Assembly: GCA_020851835.1 (NCBI GenBank)
Contig: JADZBZ010000361.1
Span: forward strand, 1-19,436
Length of the DNA: 19,436 nt
Direction of reading: 5' to 3'
Source: Acidobacteriota bacterium
Lineage (GTDB): Bacteria > Acidobacteriota > Vicinamibacteria > Vicinamibacterales > UBA2999
Positions 1-7,716 of this stretch are shown in pieces. Every line of letters starts with the position of its first letter. The stretch's first letter is position 1. A program made the translations under genes and the position numbers. The notes beneath the pieces are model-generated. The model worked only from the letters and a program-made list of their open reading frames with translations. It had not been told where the DNA came from and ran no database searches.

Positions 1-62
1 TGCGACAGGAGCGTCGCTTCGGCCGTACCAAGACCAGCTCCGACCAGGGTGTATGGATTCAT
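1..62 (-). CDS. N-terminal fragment of an unidentified protein, cut by the window edge
   Basis: An ATG at 62 (minus strand) opens a frame that stays open to the left edge, giving 20 codons beginning MNPYTLVGAGLG. A GAGG motif lies about 10 bases upstream of the ATG, a plausible ribosome binding site. The residues are mildly hydrophobic and glycine-rich, which could suit a membrane segment or a nucleotide-binding loop, but the fragment is too short to assign to a family. It is co-oriented with the permease gene that ends at 464, with about 400 non-coding bases between them. The call rests only on the start codon, the putative RBS and the open frame. Confidence 0.4.
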   Translation of the reverse strand, partial: MNPYTLVGAGLGTAEATLLS

Positions 63-117
63 GTCCGAGCAACCTCGCTCGCGGAATGTCCGCGCGATGA
101 ACTTCGATGTCGTTGGA

Positions 118-135
118 CGCGCCGTCCCCGGCGCG
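118..135. repeat. GC-rich inverted repeat (hairpin)
   Basis: A perfect 7-bp stem (118-124 with 129-135) around the 4-base loop TCCC, all G/C in the stem. No T-tract follows on either strand, so it is not a classical intrinsic terminator. Confidence 0.4.
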
Positions 136-161
136 CCGTTCATATAGGTGTGCTCCATCGA

Positions 162-179
162 CAGGCGCGTTCGCGCCTG
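162..179. repeat. GC-rich inverted repeat (hairpin)
   Basis: CAGGCGC at 162-168 pairs perfectly with GCGCCTG at 173-179 across a GTTC loop. It is the second hairpin within 60 bases in this non-coding stretch. It could be a factor-assisted terminator for the minus-strand permease transcript, but no T-run is present. Confidence 0.4.
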
Positions 180-463
180 CGGCGATGAAGCCTTGGGGCC
201 GCGCGCCCCGCTGATACGCTCAGATCAACGAGGCGGGATCCCCGGGCGGGGTTCGGCGGCCGGCGGGACCGGCGATGTCGGCGTCGACGCCAGTACGGCA
301 TCGAATCGGCCAGCGACGACGACAGTGAATGGTGGACATGGCAGGCAACCGACAATCCCGGTTGCAACTTCCGATCCGTCGTGGTGTCAGAGAGCCTCGA
401 GTGCTCGAAGCGTCATTCGGCAGTTCAAGGTGAAAGCGTTCGTTTCAAGATGAAATCTAATGG

Positions 464-2998
464 CTACTCGCTCCTGAGGGCGGTGATCGGGTTCACTTCG
501 GTCGCCCGCCGGGCGGGCAGCCAGGCCGCCGCCAGAGCCGCGACGATGAAGCCGAGTGGGAGCGCGGAGAAGGTTGCCACGTCGAAGGCCGACACGTCCA
601 CGAAGATGCTGGCCAGCAACCGGCCCACGGCCAGGCCCAGCAGCCAGCCGATTCCCACGCCGAGCAGCGTGGTCGCGGTGCTCTCGCCGAGAATCATCCA
701 ACGCACGGCGCCCGGTCTGGCGCCGACGGCCATGCGGATGCCGATTTCGCGCGTCCGCCGCGCCACGGTATAGCTCATCACGCCGTAGATGCCCACGAGA
801 GCCACCACCACGGCGAGCACACCGAACACGGAAAAGAGCACGGCCGAGAGCCGCAACATCCAGTACTCCGCCGATGACCTGATGTGCTGCGCAAAGGTGC
901 GCGCCGTGAAGACGGGCAGGCCGGGGGCAATCTCCTTGATCTCGCGCCGGACGAGATCCGCCAGGATCGAGGACGGCACGATCGGTCGCACGTGGAAGTA
1001 GGCGTTGCCCATGGCGCCCTGGCCGAACGGCACGTAGACCGCTCCGGGGAATTCTTTCTCGAACAGTTGTCGGTGCGTCGAGGCGACGATACCCACCACC
1101 TGGTAGATCGGTTCGGGCGCCACCGGCGGGTCGGCGCGCGATTCGAAGGTCACCCGCTGCCCGAGTGCGTGGCCATCCGGCCAGAGACGGCGGGCCAGGG
1201 TCTCGTCGAGGATGGCCACCGGCGGCGCGCCTTCGCCGTACGACTCTCCCTCGGTGAACGTCCGTCCCTGCAGCAGCAGAACGCCCATCGCGGCGAAGTA
1301 GCTGCTGCTGACGGCGTTCCACGGCGTGCCGAACGCGCGGCCTTCTTCGGCCGTCTGCGGCCTGGCGCCCTCGGGCGGGCTGAGCCCGGCGCGTTTGACC
1401 GACTGGCTCATGTTGACCATGCCCAGGGGGACGAGCGCACCCACGCCGGCCGACTCCACACCCGGGATGGAGGCCAGGCGTTGCTCCACCCGCGCGTAGA
1501 GATCCCGTGTCTGCGCCGCGGTATAGCCCGCGAGCGCGCCGTCCACCTCGGCCAGCACCGTGTCGTCGGCCCGGTAGCCGAAGTCCATCGACAGGGCCGA
1601 CTGCGCCATGCGCACGAAGAGTCCGGCCGCAATGAGCAGGGCCAGCGACAGCGACACCTGTGCCACGACCAGCGGATGGCGGGGCAGGAAGCGGCGCCGG
1701 CGCCCGTACGCGTCTTCGCCGGCCTGCGGCTTGAGATCGGCCACGACGTCGGCTCGCGAATGACGGAGGGCGGGTCCCAGGGCGAACCACGCCGTGGCCA
1801 GCAGGCAGAACAGCCCGGTCGCCGCGACGAGCGCCGGAGACACAGCGCCCTCCAGTACGATGGCAATCGGCAGCCGCGAGGTGACCGCTCCGATGAGGAC
1901 GTCGATGCCGTAGAGACCGAGCACGACACCGAGCGCTCCGCCCGCCAGGGAGAGGACGAGCCCTTCCGTCAGGAGCTGTCGCACGATGCGCATCCGCCCG
2001 CCGCCGAGCGCCAGCCTGATGGCGAACTCCTTGCGGCGCGCGCGCCCGCGGGCCAGGAGCATGGCGGCCAGGTTGAGGCACACGGTGAGCAGCACCGCCC
2101 CCGTGAGGCCCAGCATCACCCCTCCCAGGACGGCGATGGGACGTTCGTCGCTCGGCGACGTACTCGTGCCGAGGCGCGGCAGCGCCGCGAGCGTCACACG
2201 TGCGTCCTTGTATTCGGCGGGGAAGGCGCGCTCCAGATGTGGCCCGATCGGCTCCAGACGCCGGGCGGCCGCCGCTTCTGTGATCCCCTTCTTCAGGCGG
2301 GCCGCCAGGAAGAGGTTGTAGGCATCCGCCCGGTTGAGCGTGCGCTGCTCCTGGCCCTGGAAGTCGTTCGAGACGACGTGAAAGACACCCAGGGGGAAGA
2401 AGAGCTCCGGCCCGAATACCATCATCGTGCCGGTGAACCCCTGCGCGGTGATGCCGACGACGGTGTAGTCGCGTTCGTTGATGCGCAGCGTGCCGCCTAC
2501 CAGTGCCGGGTCGAACCCGGTACGCTGCCAGAAGCCATAGGTGGCCACGACCACCGGGATGTCACGGCCCGGCACGCTCTCGTCTTCGGTGAACCCGCGG
2601 CCGTGAACGATCGGCGCACCGAGCACCTCGAAGTAGTTGCGGCTCACGACCACCGCAAACGTGCGTCGTGTGTTGGCGCCCTCGCCAACCCCGACGAGCG
2701 TGGGATTGTGCGCGAGGACCCCTTCGAAGAGGTCGGCGTGCGTCTGGATCTCGCGGTAGGCCGGGTACGAGAAGGCGCGGTAGGAGTCGGGTTCGCGGGT
2801 CTGGCTCGAGTAGAGCTGTACGAGCGGCTCCGGTCTGTCGTAGGGCCGGCCCATGAAGCCGACGGCGTACACCAGGCTGAACATCACCGCGTTGAGGCCA
2901 ATCCCCAGCGCCAGCACCATGATGGCGGCCACGGTGAAGCCGGGAGCCTTGGCCAGCTGCCGCAGCGAAACCCTCAGATCTCCCATCCACGTGCCCAC
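464..2998 (-). CDS. ADOP-type duplicated ABC transporter permease (MacB/FtsX-like)
   Basis: 844-residue inner-membrane protein with two tandem MacB/FtsX permease units. The first hydrophobic segment (about residues 20-42, APGFTVAAIMVLALGIGLNA) is followed by a large periplasmic MacB-type domain to about 280, then three membrane segments (about 288-316, 345-367, 388-410). A second unit starts near 443 (PLVVAQVSLSLALLIAAGLF), with another periplasmic domain and three C-terminal membrane segments, ending VNPITALRSE. This double architecture and tail are typical of the acidobacterial duplicated orphan permease family. Like other family members it has no ATPase beside it in the window, so its partner and substrate are unknown. 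The GTG start at 2998 has GGGAGG four bases upstream. An ATG four codons later is possible but lies too far from that site. A TATAAG -10-like element sits at 3026-3031 (minus strand), without a clear -35. Confidence 0.93.
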   Translation of the reverse strand: MGTWMGDLRVSLRQLAKAPGFTVAAIMVLALGIGLNAVMFSLVYAVGFMGRPYDRPEPLVQLYSSQTREPDSYRAFSYPAYREIQTHADLFEGVLAHNPTLVGVGEGANTRRTFAVVVSRNYFEVLGAPIVHGRGFTEDESVPGRDIPVVVATYGFWQRTGFDPALVGGTLRINERDYTVVGITAQGFTGTMMVFGPELFFPLGVFHVVSNDFQGQEQRTLNRADAYNLFLAARLKKGITEAAAARRLEPIGPHLERAFPAEYKDARVTLAALPRLGTSTSPSDERPIAVLGGVMLGLTGAVLLTVCLNLAAMLLARGRARRKEFAIRLALGGGRMRIVRQLLTEGLVLSLAGGALGVVLGLYGIDVLIGAVTSRLPIAIVLEGAVSPALVAATGLFCLLATAWFALGPALRHSRADVVADLKPQAGEDAYGRRRRFLPRHPLVVAQVSLSLALLIAAGLFVRMAQSALSMDFGYRADDTVLAEVDGALAGYTAAQTRDLYARVEQRLASIPGVESAGVGALVPLGMVNMSQSVKRAGLSPPEGARPQTAEEGRAFGTPWNAVSSSYFAAMGVLLLQGRTFTEGESYGEGAPPVAILDETLARRLWPDGHALGQRVTFESRADPPVAPEPIYQVVGIVASTHRQLFEKEFPGAVYVPFGQGAMGNAYFHVRPIVPSSILADLVRREIKEIAPGLPVFTARTFAQHIRSSAEYWMLRLSAVLFSVFGVLAVVVALVGIYGVMSYTVARRTREIGIRMAVGARPGAVRWMILGESTATTLLGVGIGWLLGLAVGRLLASIFVDVSAFDVATFSALPLGFIVAALAAAWLPARRATEVNPITALRSE

Positions 2999-3111
2999 GA
3001 CGCCTCCCTGCCGAAAAACCTCTACCTTATACGAAACTGAAAACGGATGGTTCCGCCTCTCTTCGCATCGGCGCGCCGGACACGGGTCTGCGCGTGCTAG
3101 CCTTCCTGCTG

Positions 3112-3807
3112 ATGTCCCGCTCGTCCCTGCGCCACGCGCGCCTCTTCCGGTTCCTCACGCTCGCGGTCCTCGTGCTCGCCGGCGCCGCCTCGGCTGGGTG
3201 CGACTCGCTCTACTACAAGACGATGAAGCGCTTCGGGTTGGAGAAGCGCGACATCCTCGTGAAACGCGTGCGCGAAGCGCGGGAGGCCCAGCAGAAGGGC
3301 AAGGAGGAGTTCCGCTCGGCCCTCGATCGGTTCAAGGAGGTGGTCGCCACCGAGGGTGGCACGCTCGAGGAGAAGTACGACGAGCTGAACCGCGAGCTCG
3401 ACCGCAGCGAGGATCGGGCGCGCGACATCCACGACAAGGTGAAGTCCGTCAAGGACGTGGCCGACGACCTGTTCAAGGAGTGGCAGAAGGAACTCGGCCA
3501 GTATCAGGACCGCGCCCTGCGGGCCGAGAGCGAGCGCGAGCTGGGCGAGACCCGGCGCCGCGCCAAGGCGGTCATCGCGGCGATGGAGAAGGCCGAACAG
3601 CGGATCGATCCCGTCCTCCAGCCCTTGCGCGACCGCGTGCTGTTCCTGAAGCACAATCTCAATGCCTCGGCGATTGGCGCGCTCGACAAGGAGTTGCTCA
3701 CGCTGCGCGGCAACGTCGATAGGCTGGTGGCCGATCTCGAGTCGTCTATCGCCGAGGCGGAAGCCTTCATCACGCAGATGGACGCCGAAGCCTCCCCCAC
3801 CTCCTGA
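3112..3807 (+). CDS. DUF2959-like coiled-coil lipoprotein
   Basis: 231 residues. The N-terminus has basic residues (SRSSLRHAR), a hydrophobic stretch and a lipobox ending SAGC, with the predicted lipidated cysteine at residue 30, so the mature protein should be an envelope lipoprotein. The rest is highly charged and helical, with long coiled-coil-like runs. The block RDRVLFLKHNLNASAIGAL and the opening LYYKTMKRFGLEKRDILV match my memory of the DUF2959 family, whose function is not established. ATG 3112 was chosen because it gives a clean signal peptide. A GTG at 3094 would add six residues. Neither has a clear RBS. The gene diverges from the permease across 113 bp and stands alone. Family assignment is by recalled similarity, and no role can be inferred. 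Confidence 0.85.
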   Translation: MSRSSLRHARLFRFLTLAVLVLAGAASAGCDSLYYKTMKRFGLEKRDILVKRVREAREAQQKGKEEFRSALDRFKEVVATEGGTLEEKYDELNRELDRSEDRARDIHDKVKSVKDVADDLFKEWQKELGQYQDRALRAESERELGETRRRAKAVIAAMEKAEQRIDPVLQPLRDRVLFLKHNLNASAIGALDKELLTLRGNVDRLVADLESSIAEAEAFITQMDAEASPTS

Positions 3808-3823
3808 CCGCCGGCGTCCTCCC

Positions 3824-3859
3824 CGCTTCCTGAGCTAGAGCTAACGAAGGTGGGAAGCG
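3824..3859. terminator. Possible terminator hairpin between convergent genes
   Basis: CGCTTCC at 3824-3830 pairs with GGAAGCG at 3853-3859 across a 22-base loop. It lies between the converging ends of the lipoprotein gene and the FAH-family gene. The loop is long and there is no T-tract, so this is only a weak candidate. Confidence 0.25.
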
Positions 3860-3870
3860 TTGGAGAAAGC

Positions 3871-5031
3871 TCAGTGGTCCGTTGGCTTCTCCGACAGCGC
3901 CTTGAAGGGCGTGGTCAGCGTGCCGATGCCTTCGACCTCCACCGATACGACATCGCCGGGTTTCAGGAACACCTGCCGCTCCATGCCGGTGCCGGCGGGT
4001 GTGCCGGTGCTGATCACGTCGCCGGGGTACAGCGTCATCCGCGAGGTGACGTAGGCCACGAGGTGCGGCTCGCTCCAGATGAGGTTGCTCGTGCGGGCGT
4101 CCTGCACGACTTCGCCGTTGAGCCTCGTCGTCAGGCGCAAGTCGCTGGGCCCGTTGGGCAGGAACTCCCTGGGAACGATGACGGGACCGAAGGGCGCCGC
4201 CCGGTCGATGCTCTTGCCGTCGAACCAGTTGGCGCCGGGGAACATCGTCACCTCGCGCAGCCGCTCGCTGCCGCGGTCGCTGAGGTCCTGCATGATGGTG
4301 TAGCCGAAGACGTAGTCGAGCGCCTGCTCGCGTGGCACTCGATAGGCCGGCCGCGGCCCCATCACGATGGCCAACTCACCCTCGTAGTCGGTTCGCTGCC
4401 GGCCGTCCACGATGTAGAACGGCTCGTTGGGATCGATGATGCACGAGCGAGGGGACTTCGCGAACATGACGGGCGCGTCGCGGTCCGGCACGATGCGCGA
4501 GGCAGCGGAGGCGTCGAAGCCGCCGGCCGGGGGCCGGGCGGGCGCAGCGCGGGCCGCGGGGGGCGGCGCCTGGCCAGCGCCCGCGGCACCCATCCCTTCG
4601 GCGTGTGCCTTGTAGTTGGCCGACGCCGCCATCAGGTTCCACGGGTACTTGATGGGCGCCTTGAACGTCACGGCCGCCTCGTCGAAGGCGAAGGGCTGGT
4701 TCGTCGGGGCGTTGGCGCCGAAGTAGTTGGCGATCTGATAGAGACGCGGTGACACCGTGGCGTACTGCTCGATGAGCGCCTTCATCTCGGTGGGGATCGC
4801 CAGTGGCGCCAGCCGCGCCGTCGTGGTCAGGTGCTGGTTGGCCCCGGCGATGTCGAGGACGCGCGCGCCCAGCACCAGGCCCAGGCGCGTCTGTCCGGCG
4901 GCTTCGAAGGTGGCCAGCTTGAAGGGCGTGTCCGGGCGATCCGAGATCGCCGTCGCGGATGGGCCCGAGGCGCACCCGATGGCCGTGGCCCCGAGCAGAA
5001 GAGCGGTCGCCGTCCAGATCGCACGTGTCAT
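3871..5031 (-). CDS. Fumarylacetoacetate hydrolase family protein with lipoprotein signal
   Basis: 386 residues. The C-terminal FAH fold is clear: NYKAHAEGMG (139-148), DYEGELAIVMG with candidate metal ligands E217 and E219, YTIMQDLSDRG with D249, DGKSID with K273, and the closing block YPGDVISTGTPAGTG. The family cleaves or hydrates beta-diketo and related acids with Mg2+ or Ca2+. The true substrate here cannot be read from the sequence. The N-terminus, MTRAIWTATALLLGATAIGC, is a lipoprotein-type signal with Cys20 (Ala at -3 is slightly atypical), implying location outside the cytoplasm, unusual for this family. Residues 150-172 form a Pro/Ala/Gly-rich insert between two core segments. ATG 5031 was chosen because GGAGG lies five bases upstream. 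An ATG at 5055 lies upstream of that site. It is divergent from the exported cupin. Confidence 0.9.
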   Translation of the reverse strand: MTRAIWTATALLLGATAIGCASGPSATAISDRPDTPFKLATFEAAGQTRLGLVLGARVLDIAGANQHLTTTARLAPLAIPTEMKALIEQYATVSPRLYQIANYFGANAPTNQPFAFDEAAVTFKAPIKYPWNLMAASANYKAHAEGMGAAGAGQAPPPAARAAPARPPAGGFDASAASRIVPDRDAPVMFAKSPRSCIIDPNEPFYIVDGRQRTDYEGELAIVMGPRPAYRVPREQALDYVFGYTIMQDLSDRGSERLREVTMFPGANWFDGKSIDRAAPFGPVIVPREFLPNGPSDLRLTTRLNGEVVQDARTSNLIWSEPHLVAYVTSRMTLYPGDVISTGTPAGTGMERQVFLKPGDVVSVEVEGIGTLTTPFKALSEKPTDH

Positions 5032-5064
5032 CAGGACCTCCGTGAACGCGTCCATTGTATAGGA

Positions 5065-5092
5065 TTGGGCTTGTCGGAGGCGTTGCTATGAT
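5065..5092 (+). promoter_or_regulatory. Sigma-70-like promoter for the cupin gene
   Basis: TTGGGC (5065-5070) and TATGAT (5087-5092) are separated by 16 bases. Transcription would start near 5099, giving a leader of about 30 bases with a good RBS before the ATG at 5129. The region also serves the divergent FAH-family gene. A TACAAT element at 5054-5059 on the minus strand could be its -10, with no clear -35. Confidence 0.5.
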
Positions 5093-5128
5093 TCCCACAC
5101 GACAGATGGCCGATTTCCGGAGGTTCCG

Positions 5129-5620
5129 ATGCGAATGATGACGACTACCAGCGTGGCCGTTCTGCTCGTCGCGCTTGCCGCCGGAGCCGGGGCCCAGGCG
5201 CCCGCGCCGCCGCCCACGGACCGCACGCAGGCCACGCGCTTTTCCGCCGCTGACCTGCAGGCGGCGCTGGCGAAGCTGCCCGCCGGCCGCCCGGCATCGT
5301 CGGTGCGCGTGTTCTCGCTGGCGCCCTACAACGTCAACGTCGAGCGCCGCCTGCCGCAACCCCAGGGTGCGTCTGTCCACGAGGCGCAGGCCGAACTCTT
5401 CTACGTAATCGACGGCACCGGCACGATGCTCACCGGCGGCACGCTGGTCGATTCCACGAGAAACGGCACGAACCTCTCGGGCAAGGGCATCGAGGGCGGC
5501 ACGCGACACGCGTTCGGGAAGGGCGACTTCCTCGTCGTGCCGTCCGGCGTGGCGCACCAGTTCGTGGATCTCACGGGTCCCGTGCAGGTGATGTCGATGT
5601 ATCTGCCCAACGAGAAGTAG
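5129..5620 (+). CDS. Exported single-domain cupin protein
   Basis: 163 residues. Residues 1-22 are a signal peptide ending in AGAGAQA, so the protein should be exported. A single cupin barrel follows. Motif 1 reads SVHEAQAELFYVIDGTG, with H84, E89 and G96 in the canonical spacing. The usual first histidine of the HxH pair is replaced by Ser82. Motif 2, GDFLVVPSGVAHQF (132-145), supplies P138, G140 and H143. Three of the four usual metal ligands are therefore present. Cupins of this size range from sugar-binding proteins to dioxygenases and isomerases, so no reaction is assigned. GGAGG lies about five bases before ATG 5129. The gene is divergent from the predicted FAH-family lipoprotein, which suggests, but does not prove, a shared extracytoplasmic role. 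Confidence 0.85.
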   Translation: MRMMTTTSVAVLLVALAAGAGAQAPAPPPTDRTQATRFSAADLQAALAKLPAGRPASSVRVFSLAPYNVNVERRLPQPQGASVHEAQAELFYVIDGTGTMLTGGTLVDSTRNGTNLSGKGIEGGTRHAFGKGDFLVVPSGVAHQFVDLTGPVQVMSMYLPNEK

Positions 5621-5667
5621 GCGACGCTGGCGGATGCCCAGCCCAAGAGTGGCCTGGCCCAGGGCGG

Positions 5668-5688
5668 GCGCAGGCGGGTCACCTGCGC
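5668..5688. terminator. Possible terminator hairpin between convergent cupin and tpiA genes
   Basis: GCGCAGG (5668-5674) pairs with CCTGCGC (5682-5688) around a 7-base loop. It sits in the 92-bp gap where the cupin gene and the glycolytic operon converge, so it could end both transcripts. No T-run follows on either strand. Confidence 0.35.
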
Positions 5689-5712
5689 ATCTGCGGCCCT
5701 GCGTGGTCGGTC

Positions 5713-6471
5713 CTATCGGCGGGCTCGCTCGACAATCTTGACGAAGCTGTCCGTGTCGAGGCTGGCGCCGCCCACCAGCGCGCCGTCGATGTCGGGCTGC
5801 GACATCAGCGCCGCGGCGTTGTCGGGTTTCACGCTGCCGCCGTACAGGATACGGCAGCGCGCGGCGGCGTCGGGGCCGAACCACTGCGTCAGCCGGCCGC
5901 GAATGTGCTCGTGGGCCTGCTGCGCCTGGGCAGGCGTAGCCGTGCGGCCCGTGCCGATGGCCCACACCGGCTCGTACGCGAGCACCGAACCCGCGAGTTC
6001 CGTGCCCGTGACGCCGTCGAGACCGGCCTTGATCTGCCGATCGAGAACCTCGAGCGTGCGGTTCGCCTCGCGCTCCTGCCACGTCTCGCCGATGCACACG
6101 ATGGGCGTGAGCGTGGCGGTGAGGGTGGAGCGCACCTTCCGGTTCACGGAGTCGTCTGTGTCTCCAAAGAGCGTGCGCCGTTCGGAATGGCCGATGATGG
6201 CCCACCCGGCGCCGGCCTCGCGCAGCATCGGGGCGCTCACCTCGCCCGTAAACGCGCCCTCTCGCTCCCAGTGCAGGTTTTGAGCCGCCACGCCGATGCC
6301 CGATCCTTCGAGCGCGGCCGCCACCGCGGGCAGGGCCGGAAAGGTGGGTGCCACGAGGATGGTCACGCCCGTCACGGCGGACACGCGGGCCCTGAGGTCG
6401 GTGACAAAGGCCACCGACTCGCGGACCGTCTTGAACATCTTCCAGTTGCCGGCGATGAGCGGTGTGCGCAT
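5713..6471 (-). CDS. tpiA: Triose-phosphate isomerase
   Basis: 252 residues, the normal bacterial length. Cytoplasmic enzyme interconverting dihydroxyacetone phosphate and glyceraldehyde 3-phosphate. The catalytic set is intact: N9 and K11 in GNWKM, H95 in IGHSERR, E167 in AYEPVWAIGTG, and the phosphate-binding ILYGGSVKPDN (208-218). ATG 6471 has AAGGA five bases upstream. It is the last gene of gap-pgk-tpiA on the minus strand, 33 bp after pgk. A secG gene often follows tpiA in other bacteria, but none is present here, and the next gene downstream is the convergent cupin. Confidence 0.98.
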   Translation of the reverse strand: MRTPLIAGNWKMFKTVRESVAFVTDLRARVSAVTGVTILVAPTFPALPAVAAALEGSGIGVAAQNLHWEREGAFTGEVSAPMLREAGAGWAIIGHSERRTLFGDTDDSVNRKVRSTLTATLTPIVCIGETWQEREANRTLEVLDRQIKAGLDGVTGTELAGSVLAYEPVWAIGTGRTATPAQAQQAHEHIRGRLTQWFGPDAAARCRILYGGSVKPDNAAALMSQPDIDGALVGGASLDTDSFVKIVERARR

Positions 6472-6504
6472 GAAGTCCTTCGTTCCCGTCCGGGAGGCCG
6501 CCCC

Positions 6505-7707
6505 TTAGGCCGGCTTGTCCGGCAGCGCGGCCACCCCGGGCAGCACGCGTCCGGCGAGGAACTCGAGCGAGGCGCCGCCGCCGGTCGAGATGTGTGTCAT
6601 CCGCCCCGAGACGCCCGCCGCGTTCACGGCCGCCACCGAGTCGCCGCCGCCGATGATGGTGGTGCCGTCCACGCGGGCGCATGCCTGCGCGACGGCCATG
6701 GTGCCGGCCGCGAAGGGCGCCACTTCGAAGACGCCCATCGGCCCGTTCCAGACTACGGTCTTGGCATCGCTCAGGAGTTGCGCGAAGAGGTGGGCGGTGG
6801 CCGGACCGATGTCGAGGCCCATGCGATCGCCGATGGCGGCATCGCTCACCTCCAGCACCGCCGTCGCCGCGTGCGCATCGATCCGATCCGCCACCACGTG
6901 GTCCACCGGCAACTGGAGCGACACGCCCCGCGCCTGCGCGTGGGACAGGATGCCGCGCGCGGCGTCGAGCTTGTCGTCCTCGACCAGCGACCGGCCGACA
7001 GGCATGCCAATCGCCTTGAAGAAAGTGTAGGCCATGGCGCCGCCGATGATGAGCCGATCGACCCGCTCGAGCATGCCCTCGATGATGTCGATCTTGTCCG
7101 AGACCTTGGCGCCGCCCAGCACCGCGACGAACGGCCGCGCCGGGTCGCCCAGCGCCATGCCCAGATAGGTGAGTTCCTTGTCCATCAGCAGTCCGGCGGC
7201 TGCGGAGGGAAAGCGGCTCACCATGGCGGCGACCGACGCGTGCGCGCGGTGCGCCGCGCCGAAGGCGTCGTTCACATACAGGTCCGCCAGTTCGGCGAGC
7301 GCGCCAGCGAAGGCGTCGTCGTTCTTTTCTTCCTCGGCGTGATAACGCAGGTTCTCGAGCAGCACCAGGTGCGTCCCGCCGGCAGCGTGAGCCGCGTCAA
7401 CCGCCTCGCGCGCCGGTTCGCCGATGCAGTCGGCGGCAAAGGTGACCGGACGGCCGGCCAGTTCGGCGAGGCGATCGGCCACCGGCTTCAGGCTGTACTC
7501 GGGCGCGGGCTTTCCCTTCGGACGGCCCAGGTGCGACGCGAGGACGACGGTCGCCCCGGCGTCGAGGGCGAATCGGATGGTGGGCAGGGCGGAGGTGATG
7601 CGCGTGTCGTCGGAGATGCGCCCGCCCTTGATGGGGACGTTGAAGTCCACGCGGATGAAGACGCGCTTGCCGCGGAGGTCGAGATCGCGGATGGAGTACT
7701 TGGTCAT
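6505..7707 (-). CDS. pgk: Phosphoglycerate kinase
   Basis: 400 residues, full length. Cytoplasmic glycolytic kinase transferring phosphate between 1,3-bisphosphoglycerate and ADP. Visible motifs: RVDFNVP (19-25), DDTRI with R36, SHLGRPKG (58-65), LLENLRYH, the nucleotide-binding GGAKVSDK, VVWNGPMGVFE, and the glycine-rich GGGDS loop at 353-357. It lies between gap and tpiA in the same orientation. The leader is odd: no clear Shine-Dalgarno is seen before ATG 7707. Instead a perfect 7-bp hairpin (7717-7734) ends nine bases upstream of the start codon, and a 15-mer tandem array fills the rest of the gap to gap. This could limit or modulate Pgk translation relative to GapA, which is inference only. 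Confidence 0.98.
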   Translation of the reverse strand: MTKYSIRDLDLRGKRVFIRVDFNVPIKGGRISDDTRITSALPTIRFALDAGATVVLASHLGRPKGKPAPEYSLKPVADRLAELAGRPVTFAADCIGEPAREAVDAAHAAGGTHLVLLENLRYHAEEEKNDDAFAGALAELADLYVNDAFGAAHRAHASVAAMVSRFPSAAAGLLMDKELTYLGMALGDPARPFVAVLGGAKVSDKIDIIEGMLERVDRLIIGGAMAYTFFKAIGMPVGRSLVEDDKLDAARGILSHAQARGVSLQLPVDHVVADRIDAHAATAVLEVSDAAIGDRMGLDIGPATAHLFAQLLSDAKTVVWNGPMGVFEVAPFAAGTMAVAQACARVDGTTIIGGGDSVAAVNAAGVSGRMTHISTGGGASLEFLAGRVLPGVAALPDKPA

Positions 7708-7716
7708 CGATTGTCG

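Larger units (their letters stand above)
63..463. other. 401-bp non-coding stretch with GC-rich hairpins
   Basis: No convincing gene is seen here. The short open frames on either strand are arginine/serine/proline-rich, have no recognisable domain and look like GC-rich chance frames. Two perfect inverted repeats are visible: a 7-bp stem with a TCCC loop at 118-135 and a 7-bp stem with a GTTC loop at 162-179. They lie downstream of the minus-strand permease gene and upstream of the gene cut by the left edge, so either could act in transcript ending or as a leader structure. Neither is followed by a T-run on the minus strand. Confidence 0.45.

Noticed and set aside
148..453. A 101-codon plus-strand frame in the left non-coding stretch
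   Set aside because: No RBS, no domain, Arg/Ser/Gly-rich composition, and it runs through a hairpin.
387..2081. A 564-codon minus-strand frame inside the permease gene
   Set aside because: It is the same strand in another frame, Arg/Pro/Gly-rich low-complexity sequence without family motifs, fully within the real gene.
884..3040. A 718-codon open frame on the plus strand opposite the permease
   Set aside because: It is rich in Arg, His, Gly and Glu, has no domain, and lies antisense to a clear ADOP-type permease. High GC leaves long mirror frames open.
4376..6682. A 768-codon minus-strand frame crossing the FAH-family, cupin and tpiA region
   Set aside because: It runs through three well-supported genes and two intergenic gaps, has skewed composition and no recognisable domain.
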